From Paenibacillus pedocola (GTDB taxonomy: Bacteria > Bacillota > Bacilli > Paenibacillales > Paenibacillaceae), in NCBI RefSeq assembly GCF_031599675.1, contig NZ_CP134223.1:3968001-4032000 (forward strand): a DNA stretch of 64,000 nucleotides, read 5' to 3'. Under the pieces are notes generated by a model. It saw only the letters and a list, made by a program, of their open reading frames with translations. It ran no database searches and was not told where the DNA came from. Made by a program: the position numbers and the translations under genes. Below are positions 26,001-34,279 of the stretch, one piece after another (position 1 is the stretch's first letter; each line of letters opens with the position of its first letter).

Positions 26001-26027
26001 AAAAAAGCCGCACTGCGCGCGGCTTTT
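26001..26027. terminator. Bidirectional-looking terminator after the unknown gene
   Basis: AAAAGCCGC / GCGGCTTTT with A and T runs on either side. It lies 53 bp beyond the stop of the leftward gene at 26080. Confidence 0.8.
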
Positions 26028-26079
26028 ATCAGAATTATTTTCGTTTATGAACTATAAAGGATAAGTAAGGGAAGCTTTA

Positions 26080-27297
26080 TTAATAGGTATACCAGGCAGG
26101 GGCTTCACCATATAATTCATCTATTTTTGGTATAAGATCCAGCTCCAGATTATGATATACAGCCGCCATATTCTCAACAATCTCCTCCACATCGGTCTGC
26201 TTATTTAAATAGACATTTAAATACCAGTTATTCGAACAGGGAATATTCATCTGATGTTTCCATAACGGGCCTTCAATACTGCATTCACAAGATAATGAGT
26301 GTCCCCACTTATCAACTGTAAAAGTTAACATGATCCGGTTATAGTTTCCCGTCTTTTTAACCATCGTATTCCGTCCATGACCGCTATACTTTGGAATATA
26401 TGCGAAGCCTAGCCGGCTGAAGTTATGTATAACAGCTTTCTTTACGGAAATGGGTCCTTCCCTGTGAATTTGAAGAGACAGGCCCGCCAATGAGTGAGGG
26501 TACTGGAATTGGGGAAGATGGCCCTGATCTGAATATTTGCTCTCAATCCATTGCTGCCCTATAAGGAGTTTGTCCTTTATAATTGTACTCTCTGCGAGCG
26601 TAGAAGGAACCGCAAACGGCGCTTCATACTCTATTTCCCCCAGATTCTTAACAAACGTACTTGTCTTCGCTTGAAGACTGTCTGCCCCTTCAGGAATATC
26701 TTCTTCGTCCAGTTCAACAATAGCATACAGAAAGTTCTGCCTCCCTGTAATCCACCAATTGCTCTGTAAAATAATGCATGGTGAGGGATATGTATTAAGG
26801 TTAACTGGAGAACCCGCATAAAATCGGCAGTCCGTTCTAAAATCTCCTTTTGCGTGATAAGGAACCGGACGGGTTGCAGCCTTCTCTGGGGACGACCGCA
26901 GAATGGAAAGACTGTCTATAATGAAAGTCGCCTCATTTATAGGAAACCGCCGGGGTATCCCATTAATAATCTCAACCATCAGTTCTGGCGACAGCGGGTC
27001 CGTGCAGCCATTCAAATTACAGCTGTCCCAATCCTCAGACAAGTTAGACATAGCATAAGGGGGTTCAAACCTCTCTGGTTCACTTGGTACCGGAAACTTA
27101 TATTTATTAAGCATAGGTGCATGTTTTAGCACTCGTTCTATTCCAGAAGCACTCATAGAAGATGAATCGGAGAGATAAAATTTAATATCCGCCGTCTGCT
27201 CACCGTGTTCCCTAAGTGTTTCGAGTACTTTTGCAGCCAGCACTGGCGGTGTGTCTTTTTTGGACAGTCGAAACATGATTAGCTTGTACAGCTTCAT
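26080..27297 (-). CDS. Unrecognised 405-residue protein
   Basis: A soluble protein with no signal peptide, membrane span or motif I recognise. The N-terminus (MKLYKLIMFRLSKKDTPPVLAAKVLETLREHG) looks like an alpha/beta start. The rest is rich in aromatic and Pro/Asn residues, with SECEC-like cysteines (LSCECSIEGPLWKHQMNIPC) near residue 345. AGGAGG precedes ATG 27297. Last gene of a leftward run that begins at the zinc-ribbon gene (29044). Function unknown; the family may be restricted to Paenibacillaceae. Confidence 0.75.
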   Translation of the reverse strand: MKLYKLIMFRLSKKDTPPVLAAKVLETLREHGEQTADIKFYLSDSSSMSASGIERVLKHAPMLNKYKFPVPSEPERFEPPYAMSNLSEDWDSCNLNGCTDPLSPELMVEIINGIPRRFPINEATFIIDSLSILRSSPEKAATRPVPYHAKGDFRTDCRFYAGSPVNLNTYPSPCIILQSNWWITGRQNFLYAIVELDEEDIPEGADSLQAKTSTFVKNLGEIEYEAPFAVPSTLAESTIIKDKLLIGQQWIESKYSDQGHLPQFQYPHSLAGLSLQIHREGPISVKKAVIHNFSRLGFAYIPKYSGHGRNTMVKKTGNYNRIMLTFTVDKWGHSLSCECSIEGPLWKHQMNIPCSNNWYLNVYLNKQTDVEEIVENMAAVYHNLELDLIPKIDELYGEAPAWYTY

Positions 27298-27358
27298 CCT
27301 CAGCCTCCTATGCGTTATTGATGGGTCTCATTCGTTTGCTGTATAACATTCCTCCGCC

Positions 27359-28072
27359 CTATTCATCACTAAACAGCTCCCGCAATACTGCCTTCCGGTT
27401 TTCGAGAAAACGTCTAGTAAGGATGTAGTGCAGTGTGTCTTCATACTGAATCTCTGAAGCAGGCTGACTGTCAAAGTTCAGGATTTGGGCATCCGGATAG
27501 CCCAGCAGAATCGGGGAGTGCGTTGCGATGATAAACTGGGCTTCTTTCTCCAGATCCTTAATGATTCGAAGCAATGACAATTGCCGGGCTGGTGATAGCG
27601 CAGCTTCGGGTTCATCCAGCAGATAGATCGCCTTTTTTCCGAAACGGTGCTTAAAAAGCGACAAAAACGCCTCACCATGGGACTGTTCATGTAATGACTG
27701 CCCCCCATAATACCTTAAACTTGAAGGCATTGTATCGATATGTGAAGCAAAGTGGTAGAAGGTCTCCGCCCTGAGAAAGAAACCGTCGGTTACCTTGGGC
27801 AGCCAGGATAAACGCAGGTGATCCCCCAGCGCCGAATGAGAAGCATCTACCTCGTAAGTATTGTTCCTGCCTCCGCCTGCGGTATTAAATCCGCACTGAT
27901 AAGCGACTGCCTCGAGCAGGGTGGACTTTCCGGATCCGTTTTCGCCAACCAGAAAGGTAACATTCGTCTTGAATTCAAGACGGTGCAGATTTTTCAGGGC
28001 TGATATGGTAAATGGATAGCGGGAAAGATCCGTATCATTTTTCGGTAGAATCTCCACACTTCGCAGGAACAT
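27359..28072 (-). CDS. Small AAA/ABC-type ATPase (SMC-like head)
   Basis: A 237-residue stand-alone ATPase of the AAA_23/AAA_15 group. Walker A LVGENGSGKSTLLEAVAY (residues 40-57), a degenerate signature region around YYGGQSLHEQSHGE, Walker B IYLLDEPEAALSPARQLSLL (about 145-164), and the switch FIIATHSPILLGYPDAQ. The same architecture is widespread in bacteria, often called a predicted ATPase with unknown role. It has no partner nuclease immediately adjacent. Starts at 28072 with GGAGATG upstream. Confidence 0.85.
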   Translation of the reverse strand: MFLRSVEILPKNDTDLSRYPFTISALKNLHRLEFKTNVTFLVGENGSGKSTLLEAVAYQCGFNTAGGGRNNTYEVDASHSALGDHLRLSWLPKVTDGFFLRAETFYHFASHIDTMPSSLRYYGGQSLHEQSHGEAFLSLFKHRFGKKAIYLLDEPEAALSPARQLSLLRIIKDLEKEAQFIIATHSPILLGYPDAQILNFDSQPASEIQYEDTLHYILTRRFLENRKAVLRELFSDE

Positions 28073-28115
28073 GTAATCATCTCCAAACCTATGTTATGAA
28101 AAGGCAGTGTCCCGG

Positions 28116-28778
28116 TTACTTCACGTCTACAGCTTCATAGAACAGCTGATTATTCTCAAGGAAGAGAACGCTGTCCTGCTTCAGCTTCATCGATTGAATA
28201 TCCTTTTTCGATGGGTATTTCAGCAGAGCCTCGTTCACGTCCTGTTTATTCTGCTTGTTATCAATCTGATAAGCAATTATTTTGCGGCCTTCCCGCTTCA
28301 AAATTAAATCTTCGGTGCGGAAGCCTGTATGTTCGTTTTTACTCCGGATGCCTCGTTCACTCATCGTGCTTAAGTCCATACAGGAAACCAGCGAACGGTG
28401 AATTCCGGACCCGAAGGAATAAGCATACACGAGATCCATGGTCCCGTCATTATTGATATCGTAAGGCACAACACTCGTTACCCCATAAGCACCGAACCCA
28501 TTTCCCAGCACCGCAGCCTTCCCTTCAGCGACAACAAAGGTTTCTAAGCTGCTGCTGTCTTTAAAAATCTGATGTTTAGTCTCTGACCAGACCTCAGGAG
28601 GTGTAATCTCATTCAGCTCACTAACCAGACTGGCTTCCTGCTGACCCAGCAACTCCTGAATAATTGTTTCAGCTTCCTTAACGGACAGCTTTTCGGACTT
28701 GGAATCACATGCGGTGAACAGCAGGATTACCGATAGTAAACACGCACCGAATCCGGCAAATTTGCGCTTGCTGTTCAT
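28116..28778 (-). CDS. Predicted lipoprotein with FG-GAP-like motif
   Basis: A 220-residue lipoprotein: signal peptide and lipobox LLFTAC (Cys about residue 24). The central PYDINNDGTMDLVYAYSFGSG at about residues 103-123 resembles the calcium-binding FG-GAP/VCBS repeat seen in extracellular proteins. Otherwise unrecognised. Its ATG overlaps the stop of the zinc-ribbon gene by 4 bases, so the two are probably translated together. Confidence 0.75.
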   Translation of the reverse strand: MNSKRKFAGFGACLLSVILLFTACDSKSEKLSVKEAETIIQELLGQQEASLVSELNEITPPEVWSETKHQIFKDSSSLETFVVAEGKAAVLGNGFGAYGVTSVVPYDINNDGTMDLVYAYSFGSGIHRSLVSCMDLSTMSERGIRSKNEHTGFRTEDLILKREGRKIIAYQIDNKQNKQDVNEALLKYPSKKDIQSMKLKQDSVLFLENNQLFYEAVDVK

Positions 28779-29044
28779 GTCCGCACCTTCTTAATGTCTT
28801 TGTTGAACCAATGAACATACCCGCAGCGGTCGCAGGTCAATATATTCGCTGAACGGTTAGCGAAATCAAGATTCAAGAAACTTAGTAAAGCTGTATTCAA
28901 CTGCGCATAGCCATGATCGAATTTATCATATTGACAGTGCACGCAGATCACACGCAGACCATTCACCTGATAGGGGGCTGCTGCTGTTAACTCTTTCATA
29001 TTTTTGGAAAAAATCTTAAAAAACCTTTTTGCCCCGTTTGCCAT
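28775..29044 (-). CDS. Small zinc-ribbon protein
   Basis: An 89-residue protein with two cysteine pairs, CVHC (about residues 34-37) and CDRC (about 70-73), followed by a histidine, giving a classic zinc ribbon. The N-terminus is basic (GAKRFFKIFSKNMK). Similar small proteins are annotated as conserved hypothetical or DNA-binding zinc ribbon; the ligand is unknown. Good ribosome binding site AAGGAGG eight bases before ATG 29044. Overlaps the lipoprotein gene by 4 bases. Confidence 0.75.
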   Translation of the reverse strand: MANGAKRFFKIFSKNMKELTAAAPYQVNGLRVICVHCQYDKFDHGYAQLNTALLSFLNLDFANRSANILTCDRCGYVHWFNKDIKKVRT

Positions 29045-29147
29045 TCCCGATGCCTCCTTCTAGCGCCTTTCCCATTAATACGCCTCCTAAATTTGGAAGT
29101 TTCGGTATATGCTGAACTATCTCATGTATGAGTGTTGGAGTGTAGAA

Positions 29148-29196
29148 TAAAAAAACGGCCGCTGGTGTTCCCGGAGGAGCCCTTACAGCCGTTTTA
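29148..29196. terminator. Terminator after the GIY-YIG gene
   Basis: AAAACGGC / GCCGTTTT arms about 28 bases apart. On the minus strand it ends in seven T residues, right after the stop at 29201. Confidence 0.7.
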
Positions 29197-29200
29197 CCTA

Positions 29201-29560
29201 TTATCTCTGCAGCGGTTTATTGTAGCCTTTGTCTTCATAGGGCTGCAATTTCTCCAGCCACCGTTTCAGCATCACCTTACATTCCCATTTCACATCGGCG
29301 ATTTCGTCAGTTTCCTTCTCCTCCAGCACTTCATAGCCGAAATTCTCTGCCCCAAGTTCTTTCCAGTCCTTTTGCAGCTCTGCATTTGCGAACCGGCCCA
29401 TATCCAGCTGCATCTGGAGGGTAAGCCATTTGTTCTTCAGGTTGGAAAAGGTATCAATGTAGATTTTACCGCTGAGCTTATTGGTGATTTGGATGGCACC
29501 CATGTATGTTTTAATCTGCTTGAATTCCTCTTGTAGCTCCTTACGCTTGCTCTTGTCCAC
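29201..29560 (-). CDS. GIY-YIG family protein
   Basis: A 119-residue protein aligned to the small Bacillus GIY-YIG family. The first motif is shifted to YMGAIQITNKLSGKIYI (residues 19-35), with Tyr and Gly kept but the canonical GIY altered. Downstream are KNKWLTLQMQLDMGRFANAELQKDWKELG and the metal-binding region VLEEKETDEI. The altered GIY triad suggests altered or lost nuclease activity. GTG start at 29560 with GGAGAG upstream. Confidence 0.8.
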   Translation of the reverse strand: MDKSKRKELQEEFKQIKTYMGAIQITNKLSGKIYIDTFSNLKNKWLTLQMQLDMGRFANAELQKDWKELGAENFGYEVLEEKETDEIADVKWECKVMLKRWLEKLQPYEDKGYNKPLQR

Positions 29561-29635
29561 GTTATTCTCTCCTCAAAGTTTTGTCGGGATTACTTCTATA
29601 ACCAGGCTTCAGGCTTAAGTTGGTCAGCGGATGTC

Positions 29636-30115
29636 CTAATAGCCCATCTCCTTCAGTACCCGGGATAATACACTTAGCCGTTCACCTATCATTTCACCGT
29701 CTTCGCCAAGCGCTTGGGCAAACAGCTTAATATCATTATCAATCATTGGATTATCGGTACACACAGCCACATTCATGGCATCTCCCTGCAGACCTATACG
29801 GTCAATCGTCGTGTCCTCCGGGTCATACATTTTGGGCATACGGTAAGCATCCTGGAAATATAAGCTGCTTCTGCAGATCAGGATCGCCAGATCCAGCACA
29901 CGGTGCATCGGCAGCTCTTCCGACTGTCTAGACCACTTCTCCCCTGTATGTCTCCATACTTTAGCTGAGATATCGACCTTTCCCCGGTCATTCCACTGGG
30001 CTAAGCCGAGGGACAGCCCCTGGGCATCAGTATTGCCGGCATAACGGCCGTCTACCTGCTCATAATTTTCGGATACGATCACAGGTTTATGTTTTAAGGT
30101 AGTTGGAATTTTCAT
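29636..30115 (-). CDS. DUF6530-like protein of unknown function
   Basis: A 159-residue soluble protein beginning MKIPTTLKHKPVIV. The strand ENYEQVDGRYAGNTDAQGLSLGLAQWNDRG and SAKVWRHTGEKWSRQSEELPMHRVLDLAILI are the conserved core; I recall these as DUF6530. No catalytic motif is evident. ATG 30115 follows GGAG by nine bases. Its promoter region carries four tandem 8-bp repeats (30137-30168), suggesting a specific regulator. Confidence 0.7.
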   Translation of the reverse strand: MKIPTTLKHKPVIVSENYEQVDGRYAGNTDAQGLSLGLAQWNDRGKVDISAKVWRHTGEKWSRQSEELPMHRVLDLAILICRSSLYFQDAYRMPKMYDPEDTTIDRIGLQGDAMNVAVCTDNPMIDNDIKLFAQALGEDGEMIGERLSVLSRVLKEMGY

Positions 30116-30136
30116 CTCTACACGCTCCATTTGTAT

Positions 30137-30168
30137 TTACTAATTTACTAAATTACTAATTTACTAAA
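30137..30168. repeat. Four tandem 8-bp repeats upstream of the DUF6530 gene
   Basis: TTACTAAT, TTACTAAA, TTACTAAT, TTACTAAA in immediate succession: two perfect 16-bp copies. They end 22 bp before the start of the leftward gene, within its leader or promoter. Confidence 0.85.
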
Positions 30169-30215
30169 TCCAAAATCATAATACCCCTCATTCCATCATC
30201 TGTCAATCCCGCAAA

Positions 30216-30251
30216 AAAAAGCTTCTGCAGCAGATGCTGCAGAAGCTTTTT
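30216..30251. terminator. Strong terminator of the DrrAB-like operon
   Basis: A perfect 16-bp stem (AAAAAGCTTCTGCAGC / GCTGCAGAAGCTTTTT, loop AGAT), with A and T runs so that it can work in both directions. It separates the exporter operon from the DUF6530 gene. Confidence 0.9.
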
Positions 30252-30316
30252 GGAGTACCTCTGAGTGTTGTCGTTACCTTTGCTTCTAATTACCGCCTCT
30301 GGATGGCCATTGAAAA

Positions 30317-31129
30317 TTAGGTGCGGCGCATGTAAGCGCGGACGGTGATGGGTGCAAAGATAGCCACAATAACCGCAGCACCGACCAGGGAGAAGACGAG
30401 ATCCGAACCTGCTGTTCCGTTATTGGTTAACTCACGGACAGCCGTTACCAGGTGGGAAATCGGGTTGATATTGACGAACCACTGGAGCCAGTCAGGCATA
30501 GTATCGACCGGCACAAAGGCATTGGAGAGGAACGTAAGCGGGAACAGCACGATCATGGATATCCCCTGCACACTTGAAGCTGTACGGGCGATTACACCGA
30601 AGAACGCGAAGATCCAGCTGATAGCCCAGGAGCAGGCGATTACCAGCAATGCAGCAACCGCAACATAACCGATCCCGCCCTCAGGACGATAGCCCATGAG
30701 ATACCCCATAACGAAGGTCAGCACCGTTGCGATGGTATAGCGGACCGTATCTGCGAGCAGAGCTCCCGCAAGTGGTGCAATCCGCGAGATCGGAAGTGAT
30801 TTGAAACGGTCGAACACTCCTTTTTCCATGTCCTCACGCAGCTGCACGCCAGTAACGATGGAGGTGGTGATGACCGTCTGCACCAGGATTCCTGGAATGA
30901 TTACCGGCAAGTAGCTAACCACGTCACCAGAGATCGCTCCGCCGAAAATATAGGTAAACATCAGGGTGAAAATAATCGGCTGAAACGTTACGTCAAACAA
31001 CTGCTCAGGGGTACGCTTGATTTTTAACAACCCCCGGTAAGCCATGGTCAGGGAATTGCGGACCGCCTGGCCGAAGCTGGAGTGATTCTTCAACTGGCGC
31101 TCAGCCCCCGGCTTAATTAATGTGCTCAT
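30317..31129 (-). CDS. ABC-2 type exporter permease (DrrB-like)
   Basis: A 270-residue ABC-2 membrane protein with six hydrophobic spans. The cytoplasmic opening LTMAYRGLLKIKRTPEQLFDVTFQPIIF is the DrrB/daunorubicin-resistance signature; DMEKGVFDRFKSLPISR is the conserved ABC-2 loop, and the C-terminal half has FVPVDTMPDWLQWFVNINPISHLVTAVR. ATG 31129 follows GGGGGG. It overlaps the ATPase gene by 17 bases. Together they form a drug or lipid exporter, probably repressed by the divergent MarR. Confidence 0.9.
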   Translation of the reverse strand: MSTLIKPGAERQLKNHSSFGQAVRNSLTMAYRGLLKIKRTPEQLFDVTFQPIIFTLMFTYIFGGAISGDVVSYLPVIIPGILVQTVITTSIVTGVQLREDMEKGVFDRFKSLPISRIAPLAGALLADTVRYTIATVLTFVMGYLMGYRPEGGIGYVAVAALLVIACSWAISWIFAFFGVIARTASSVQGISMIVLFPLTFLSNAFVPVDTMPDWLQWFVNINPISHLVTAVRELTNNGTAGSDLVFSLVGAAVIVAIFAPITVRAYMRRT

Positions 31130-32150
31130 ATTGTTGTCCCCCCGCTTTATTATCTTTTCCTGGTACCTGTGCTGCACTATCCTCTACACCATGGCCGGTC
31201 AGGGACAGAAATACTTCGTCCAGGGTCGGCTTCTGTACACTCATTTCGGATAAGGGGATTCCCGCTGCACGAAGGGCGATCAGCAAATCGGTTACCTCGT
31301 CCGCATTGCCCATCGGCGCAGTAATCTTGGCGGCTTCTGCGGATACAGCGGCCTGAACCCGCAGCACCCGTTCAACAGTCTGCCGGGCAACTATAATTTG
31401 CTGCGGATTCTCCACTCTTAAGTGCAGCGATGAGCTGCCGACAGAGGATTTCAGATCATCAACGGTACCTTCGGCGACCACTCTTCCGTGGTCAATAACC
31501 GCTATCCGGTCTGCCAGCTGATCCGCTTCCTCCAGATACTGTGTGGTCAAAAGGACCGTTGAACCCGAGCCCACCAGCCGGCGGATCGTATCCCACATCT
31601 GGTTGCGGGTCCGCGGGTCAAGCCCCGTAGTCGGCTCATCCAGGAAAATCAGCGGCGGCTGGGCGATCAGGCTTGCGGCCAGATCCAGCCGCCGGCGCAT
31701 CCCGCCGGAGAAATGCTTGAGCGGACGCTTGGCGGCTTCGGTCAGTCCGAATTCCTCCAGCAGATCCGCTGCTTTACGCCGGGACTCCGCACGGCCCAGT
31801 CCAAGCAGCCGGGAGAAAATCACCAGATTCTCGGTTGCGCTGAGCGACTCATCGACGGACGCGTATTGTCCGGTTACCCCAATCAATTGCCGTACGATCT
31901 GCGGCTCCTTCACCACATCATGCCCGAAGATTCTGGCGGATCCGCCATCCGGGCGCAATAAGGTAGCCAGCATGCGGATCGCTGTCGTTTTCCCGGCCCC
32001 GTTAGGCCCGAGCACCCCGTAGATGGAACCGGTGGCTACCTTAAGATCCACCCCATCTACCGCACGGTTGTCTCCGAACACCTTGACCAGCCCCTGAGCA
32101 TCGATGGCTAATTCTGCTTGCTGCGGCGCTTTTTTGGTTTGTTGACTCAT
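31113..32150 (-). CDS. ABC exporter ATPase (DrrA-like)
   Basis: A 345-residue ATPase. Walker A GPNGAGKTT (about residues 52-60), signature FSGGMRRRLDLAASL, Walker B LIFLDEPTTGLDPRTRNQMW, switch TTQYLEEADQLADRI. The C-terminal 100 residues form the DrrA regulatory domain that includes LQKPTLDEVFLSLTGH-like sequence (QKPTLDEVFLSLTG). DrrA proteins power export of hydrophobic drugs. GGAGGAG precedes ATG 32150. First gene of the leftward operon; the intergenic region to marR is 260 bp. Confidence 0.92.
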   Translation of the reverse strand: MSQQTKKAPQQAELAIDAQGLVKVFGDNRAVDGVDLKVATGSIYGVLGPNGAGKTTAIRMLATLLRPDGGSARIFGHDVVKEPQIVRQLIGVTGQYASVDESLSATENLVIFSRLLGLGRAESRRKAADLLEEFGLTEAAKRPLKHFSGGMRRRLDLAASLIAQPPLIFLDEPTTGLDPRTRNQMWDTIRRLVGSGSTVLLTTQYLEEADQLADRIAVIDHGRVVAEGTVDDLKSSVGSSSLHLRVENPQQIIVARQTVERVLRVQAAVSAEAAKITAPMGNADEVTDLLIALRAAGIPLSEMSVQKPTLDEVFLSLTGHGVEDSAAQVPGKDNKAGGQQYEHIN

Positions 32151-32337
32151 TTGCTACTCCTCCTACACAACTAATATATAAGGATCATAAATCCCTTATT
32201 TAAACTGAATATAAACGTGTATGTATTCTTCGGCCCATCAGTCCTGTTCATTATAAGCCTGATTACTGAGCTGCTTAACGGTCTGCAAGACCATTTTGCC
32301 CTCCGCCCCCGGACGTAGAAAACGGAATAAATAACTA

Positions 32338-32390
32338 TAGACAAAAAGGTAACCTGTTACATATAATAAATATGTAACAGGTTACCTTTT
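32338..32390 (+). promoter_or_regulatory. marR promoter embedded in a 47-bp inverted repeat
   Basis: TAGACA (32338-32343) and TATAAT (32362-32367) with 18-bp spacing form a good sigma-A promoter. Over it lies a perfect inverted repeat of 21-bp arms, 32344-32364 and 32370-32390, spacer AATAA. Each arm also contains its own dyad, GTAAC-NN-GTTAC, with centres 25 bp apart. This is the expected layout for autorepression by the MarR protein encoded just downstream. Confidence 0.8.
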
Positions 32391-32409
32391 ATGAAAGGAG
32401 AAATACCTA

Positions 32410-32874
32410 ATGGACGAACAAGAACAGCAAGCTTACATCCTCGGCGCCTTCCTTACGCTCGCCAACCGTCTTCAGGTGCTGGGTGATAAGCTGGATGAGA
32501 AGATCACAATGAAACAGTGGCTGCTGATTGCTGTTATTTTAAAGAGCGGTTCACCAGCACCCGCCTTAAGCGATCTGGCTGCGATGATCGGCAGCTCCAG
32601 GCAGAATGTCAAGAAAATGGCCCTTCTGCTGGAGAAGCAGGGATTTGTGGTGCTCTCGAAGGATGAAAAAGATGCACGGATTCTGCGTGTACGGCTTACC
32701 GAAGAATGTATGGTTTATTTTGCGGGTAGAAACCGGGAGGAAGAACAGTTCATGGACGATTTGTTCCAGGATTTCAATGCCGAACTGACTGGCGGACTGT
32801 TCACGGGTCTGACCAAGCTCACTGATAACATTGCCCGGATGGAAGCTGGATCCCCAGATGAAGAAAAGGAGTAA
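32410..32874 (+). CDS. MarR-family transcriptional regulator
   Basis: A 154-residue MarR protein. N-terminal dimerisation helix, then the winged helix: PALSDLAAMIGSSRQNVKKMALLLEKQGFVVLSKDEKDARILRVRLTEE (about residues 51-100) with the wing Asp-Ala-Arg characteristic of the family. It likely binds the 47-bp palindrome in its own promoter and perhaps also controls the divergent DrrAB-like exporter, as often seen. Start 32410 has AAAGGAG. Effector unknown, presumably a hydrophobic compound. Confidence 0.9.
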   Translation: MDEQEQQAYILGAFLTLANRLQVLGDKLDEKITMKQWLLIAVILKSGSPAPALSDLAAMIGSSRQNVKKMALLLEKQGFVVLSKDEKDARILRVRLTEECMVYFAGRNREEEQFMDDLFQDFNAELTGGLFTGLTKLTDNIARMEAGSPDEEKE

Positions 32875-32881
32875 AACAATT

Positions 32882-33718
32882 ATGATCCTGCTGATCATTA
32901 TTTTTGTCTGTCTCGTTACCGCTATAGTTGTCTTTTGGCATATTCCCTACTCCAAAACCAAGGCTGAATTTCAGAGGTTAGCCTCCGGGTTGCTTGAGGG
33001 TACACCAGCTGTGCCGGATAAAGTATTCACCAAGGAGGATTGGGCTGTGCTGCCGCCGCCTGTCCGGAAGTATTTTGAAACTGCCGGATTTACCGGAATT
33101 CCCCAGATGTCCTCGATGAAGGCCGATTTCCGTAAGGTTGATTTCATCCTGAGTCCGCGCAAAACTCCTATCAACATAGATTATACTCAATACAACTTTG
33201 TAGAGCTGCCCGCCAGAATAGCTTTTATTGACACTTCCATGTATGGTGTTCCTTTTCAGGGGCTTGATTCCTATGTAGGGGGTGAAGGCGGCATGAAGGG
33301 CGTTCTCGGCAAAACGTTTACTCTGTTTAACCAGCGTGGCGGTGAAATGGATCAGGCAAGTCTGGTCACCTTTCTGTCAGAGGTTATGCTGCTGCCTAGC
33401 GCTGCACTGCAAAGCTACATTACCTGGAAGAGGGTAGACGATCTGCATGCGGAAGCTATTATCTCCCGTTACGGCATTACCGCCAGCGGAATCTTCAGTT
33501 TTCGTGAGAACGGGGAATGCAGCTCCTTCTCGACGGAAGACCGCACGGCTATCGGGATGGACGGCTCTAAACACAAGGTGAAATGGACCGCCTATATGGA
33601 TGATTATAAAATTACTGGCGGCATCCGGCAGCCCACGCACCTAAAAGCGGTATGGCATTATGAGCAGGGAGATCTTGTGTACTTTGACAGTGACAATCTT
33701 CAATTAGAGTATCGTTGA
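32882..33718 (+). CDS. DUF6544-like membrane-anchored protein
   Basis: About 278 residues. A single N-terminal membrane segment (ILLIIIFVCLVTAIVVFW) precedes an extracytoplasmic beta-rich domain with LPPPVRKYFETAGFTG, GGEGGMKGVLGKTFTLFNQRG and the C-terminal GGIRQPTHLKAVWHY. I associate this pattern with DUF6544 (unknown function). ATG 32882 lies eight bases after marR and has AAGGAG ten bases upstream, inside the marR stop region; an earlier ATG at 32858 overlaps marR. Probably cotranscribed with marR. Confidence 0.75.
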   Translation: MILLIIIFVCLVTAIVVFWHIPYSKTKAEFQRLASGLLEGTPAVPDKVFTKEDWAVLPPPVRKYFETAGFTGIPQMSSMKADFRKVDFILSPRKTPINIDYTQYNFVELPARIAFIDTSMYGVPFQGLDSYVGGEGGMKGVLGKTFTLFNQRGGEMDQASLVTFLSEVMLLPSAALQSYITWKRVDDLHAEAIISRYGITASGIFSFRENGECSSFSTEDRTAIGMDGSKHKVKWTAYMDDYKITGGIRQPTHLKAVWHYEQGDLVYFDSDNLQLEYR

Positions 33719-33721
33719 TTG

Positions 33722-34279
33722 CTATTCGGCAGTCTCTGTAAAGTCCTTCACTTTGCATAACCATATCATATGATCATTACCACGGCCCCAGTAGTGCTGA
33801 ACCGTCTTATACGGCACCCCGAACTTTCTGAGCCATCGCTGCTGCGCGCGCTTATAGCCGCTGTCCAGGCAAAACTGCTGTATCCCTTGCCTCCTAAGCC
33901 ACGCAGCCATGCTTTTAATCAGCGCTGAGCCCACACCCTGGCCCTGAAACTGCGGCAACACGTATAAACTGCCCAGCTCACCTGTATCATTCAGCTCACC
34001 GCCTGTACACCCCCGGATATCCTCGCCGCAGGGACCGAAGGAAATAGTTCCGGCAGCTGTACCGTCCAGCTTGGCAAGCATAAAAAAGTTGTCCGGGTTG
34101 TCACCCGAGAGCGAGCTTAGCACAAGCTTGTTTTTCCACTCAATTTCGTTTTGAATATCCTCGTACAAATCGCCAAGCCCCTCTTGTTCAAAGGCATCCG
34201 TAATTGAAATTTCAAAAATCCGGGTTGCCGCCTCTTTATCCTCAGGCGTTAGCCTGCTTATAGTCAGCTTCATATGCAT
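33722..34279 (-). CDS. GNAT N-acetyltransferase
   Basis: A 185-residue GNAT. The acetyl-CoA binding motif is LGSLYVLPQFQGQGVGSALIKSM (about residues 115-137, with Q/RxxGxG as QGQGVG). Typical N-terminal ISRLTPEDKEAATRIFEISITDAF and a C-terminal Trp-rich tail (HYWGRGNDHMIWLCKV) are present. Substrate unknown. ATG 34279 has AGAGGTG upstream. Convergent with the DUF6544 gene; the stops are only 4 bases apart. Confidence 0.85.
   Translation of the reverse strand: MHMKLTISRLTPEDKEAATRIFEISITDAFEQEGLGDLYEDIQNEIEWKNKLVLSSLSGDNPDNFFMLAKLDGTAAGTISFGPCGEDIRGCTGGELNDTGELGSLYVLPQFQGQGVGSALIKSMAAWLRRQGIQQFCLDSGYKRAQQRWLRKFGVPYKTVQHYWGRGNDHMIWLCKVKDFTETAE

Noticed and set aside
31543..32022. Ser/Arg/Pro-rich rightward frame opposite the DrrA ATPase
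   Set aside because: Composition is that of an antisense reading of an ATPase gene; no ribosome binding site.
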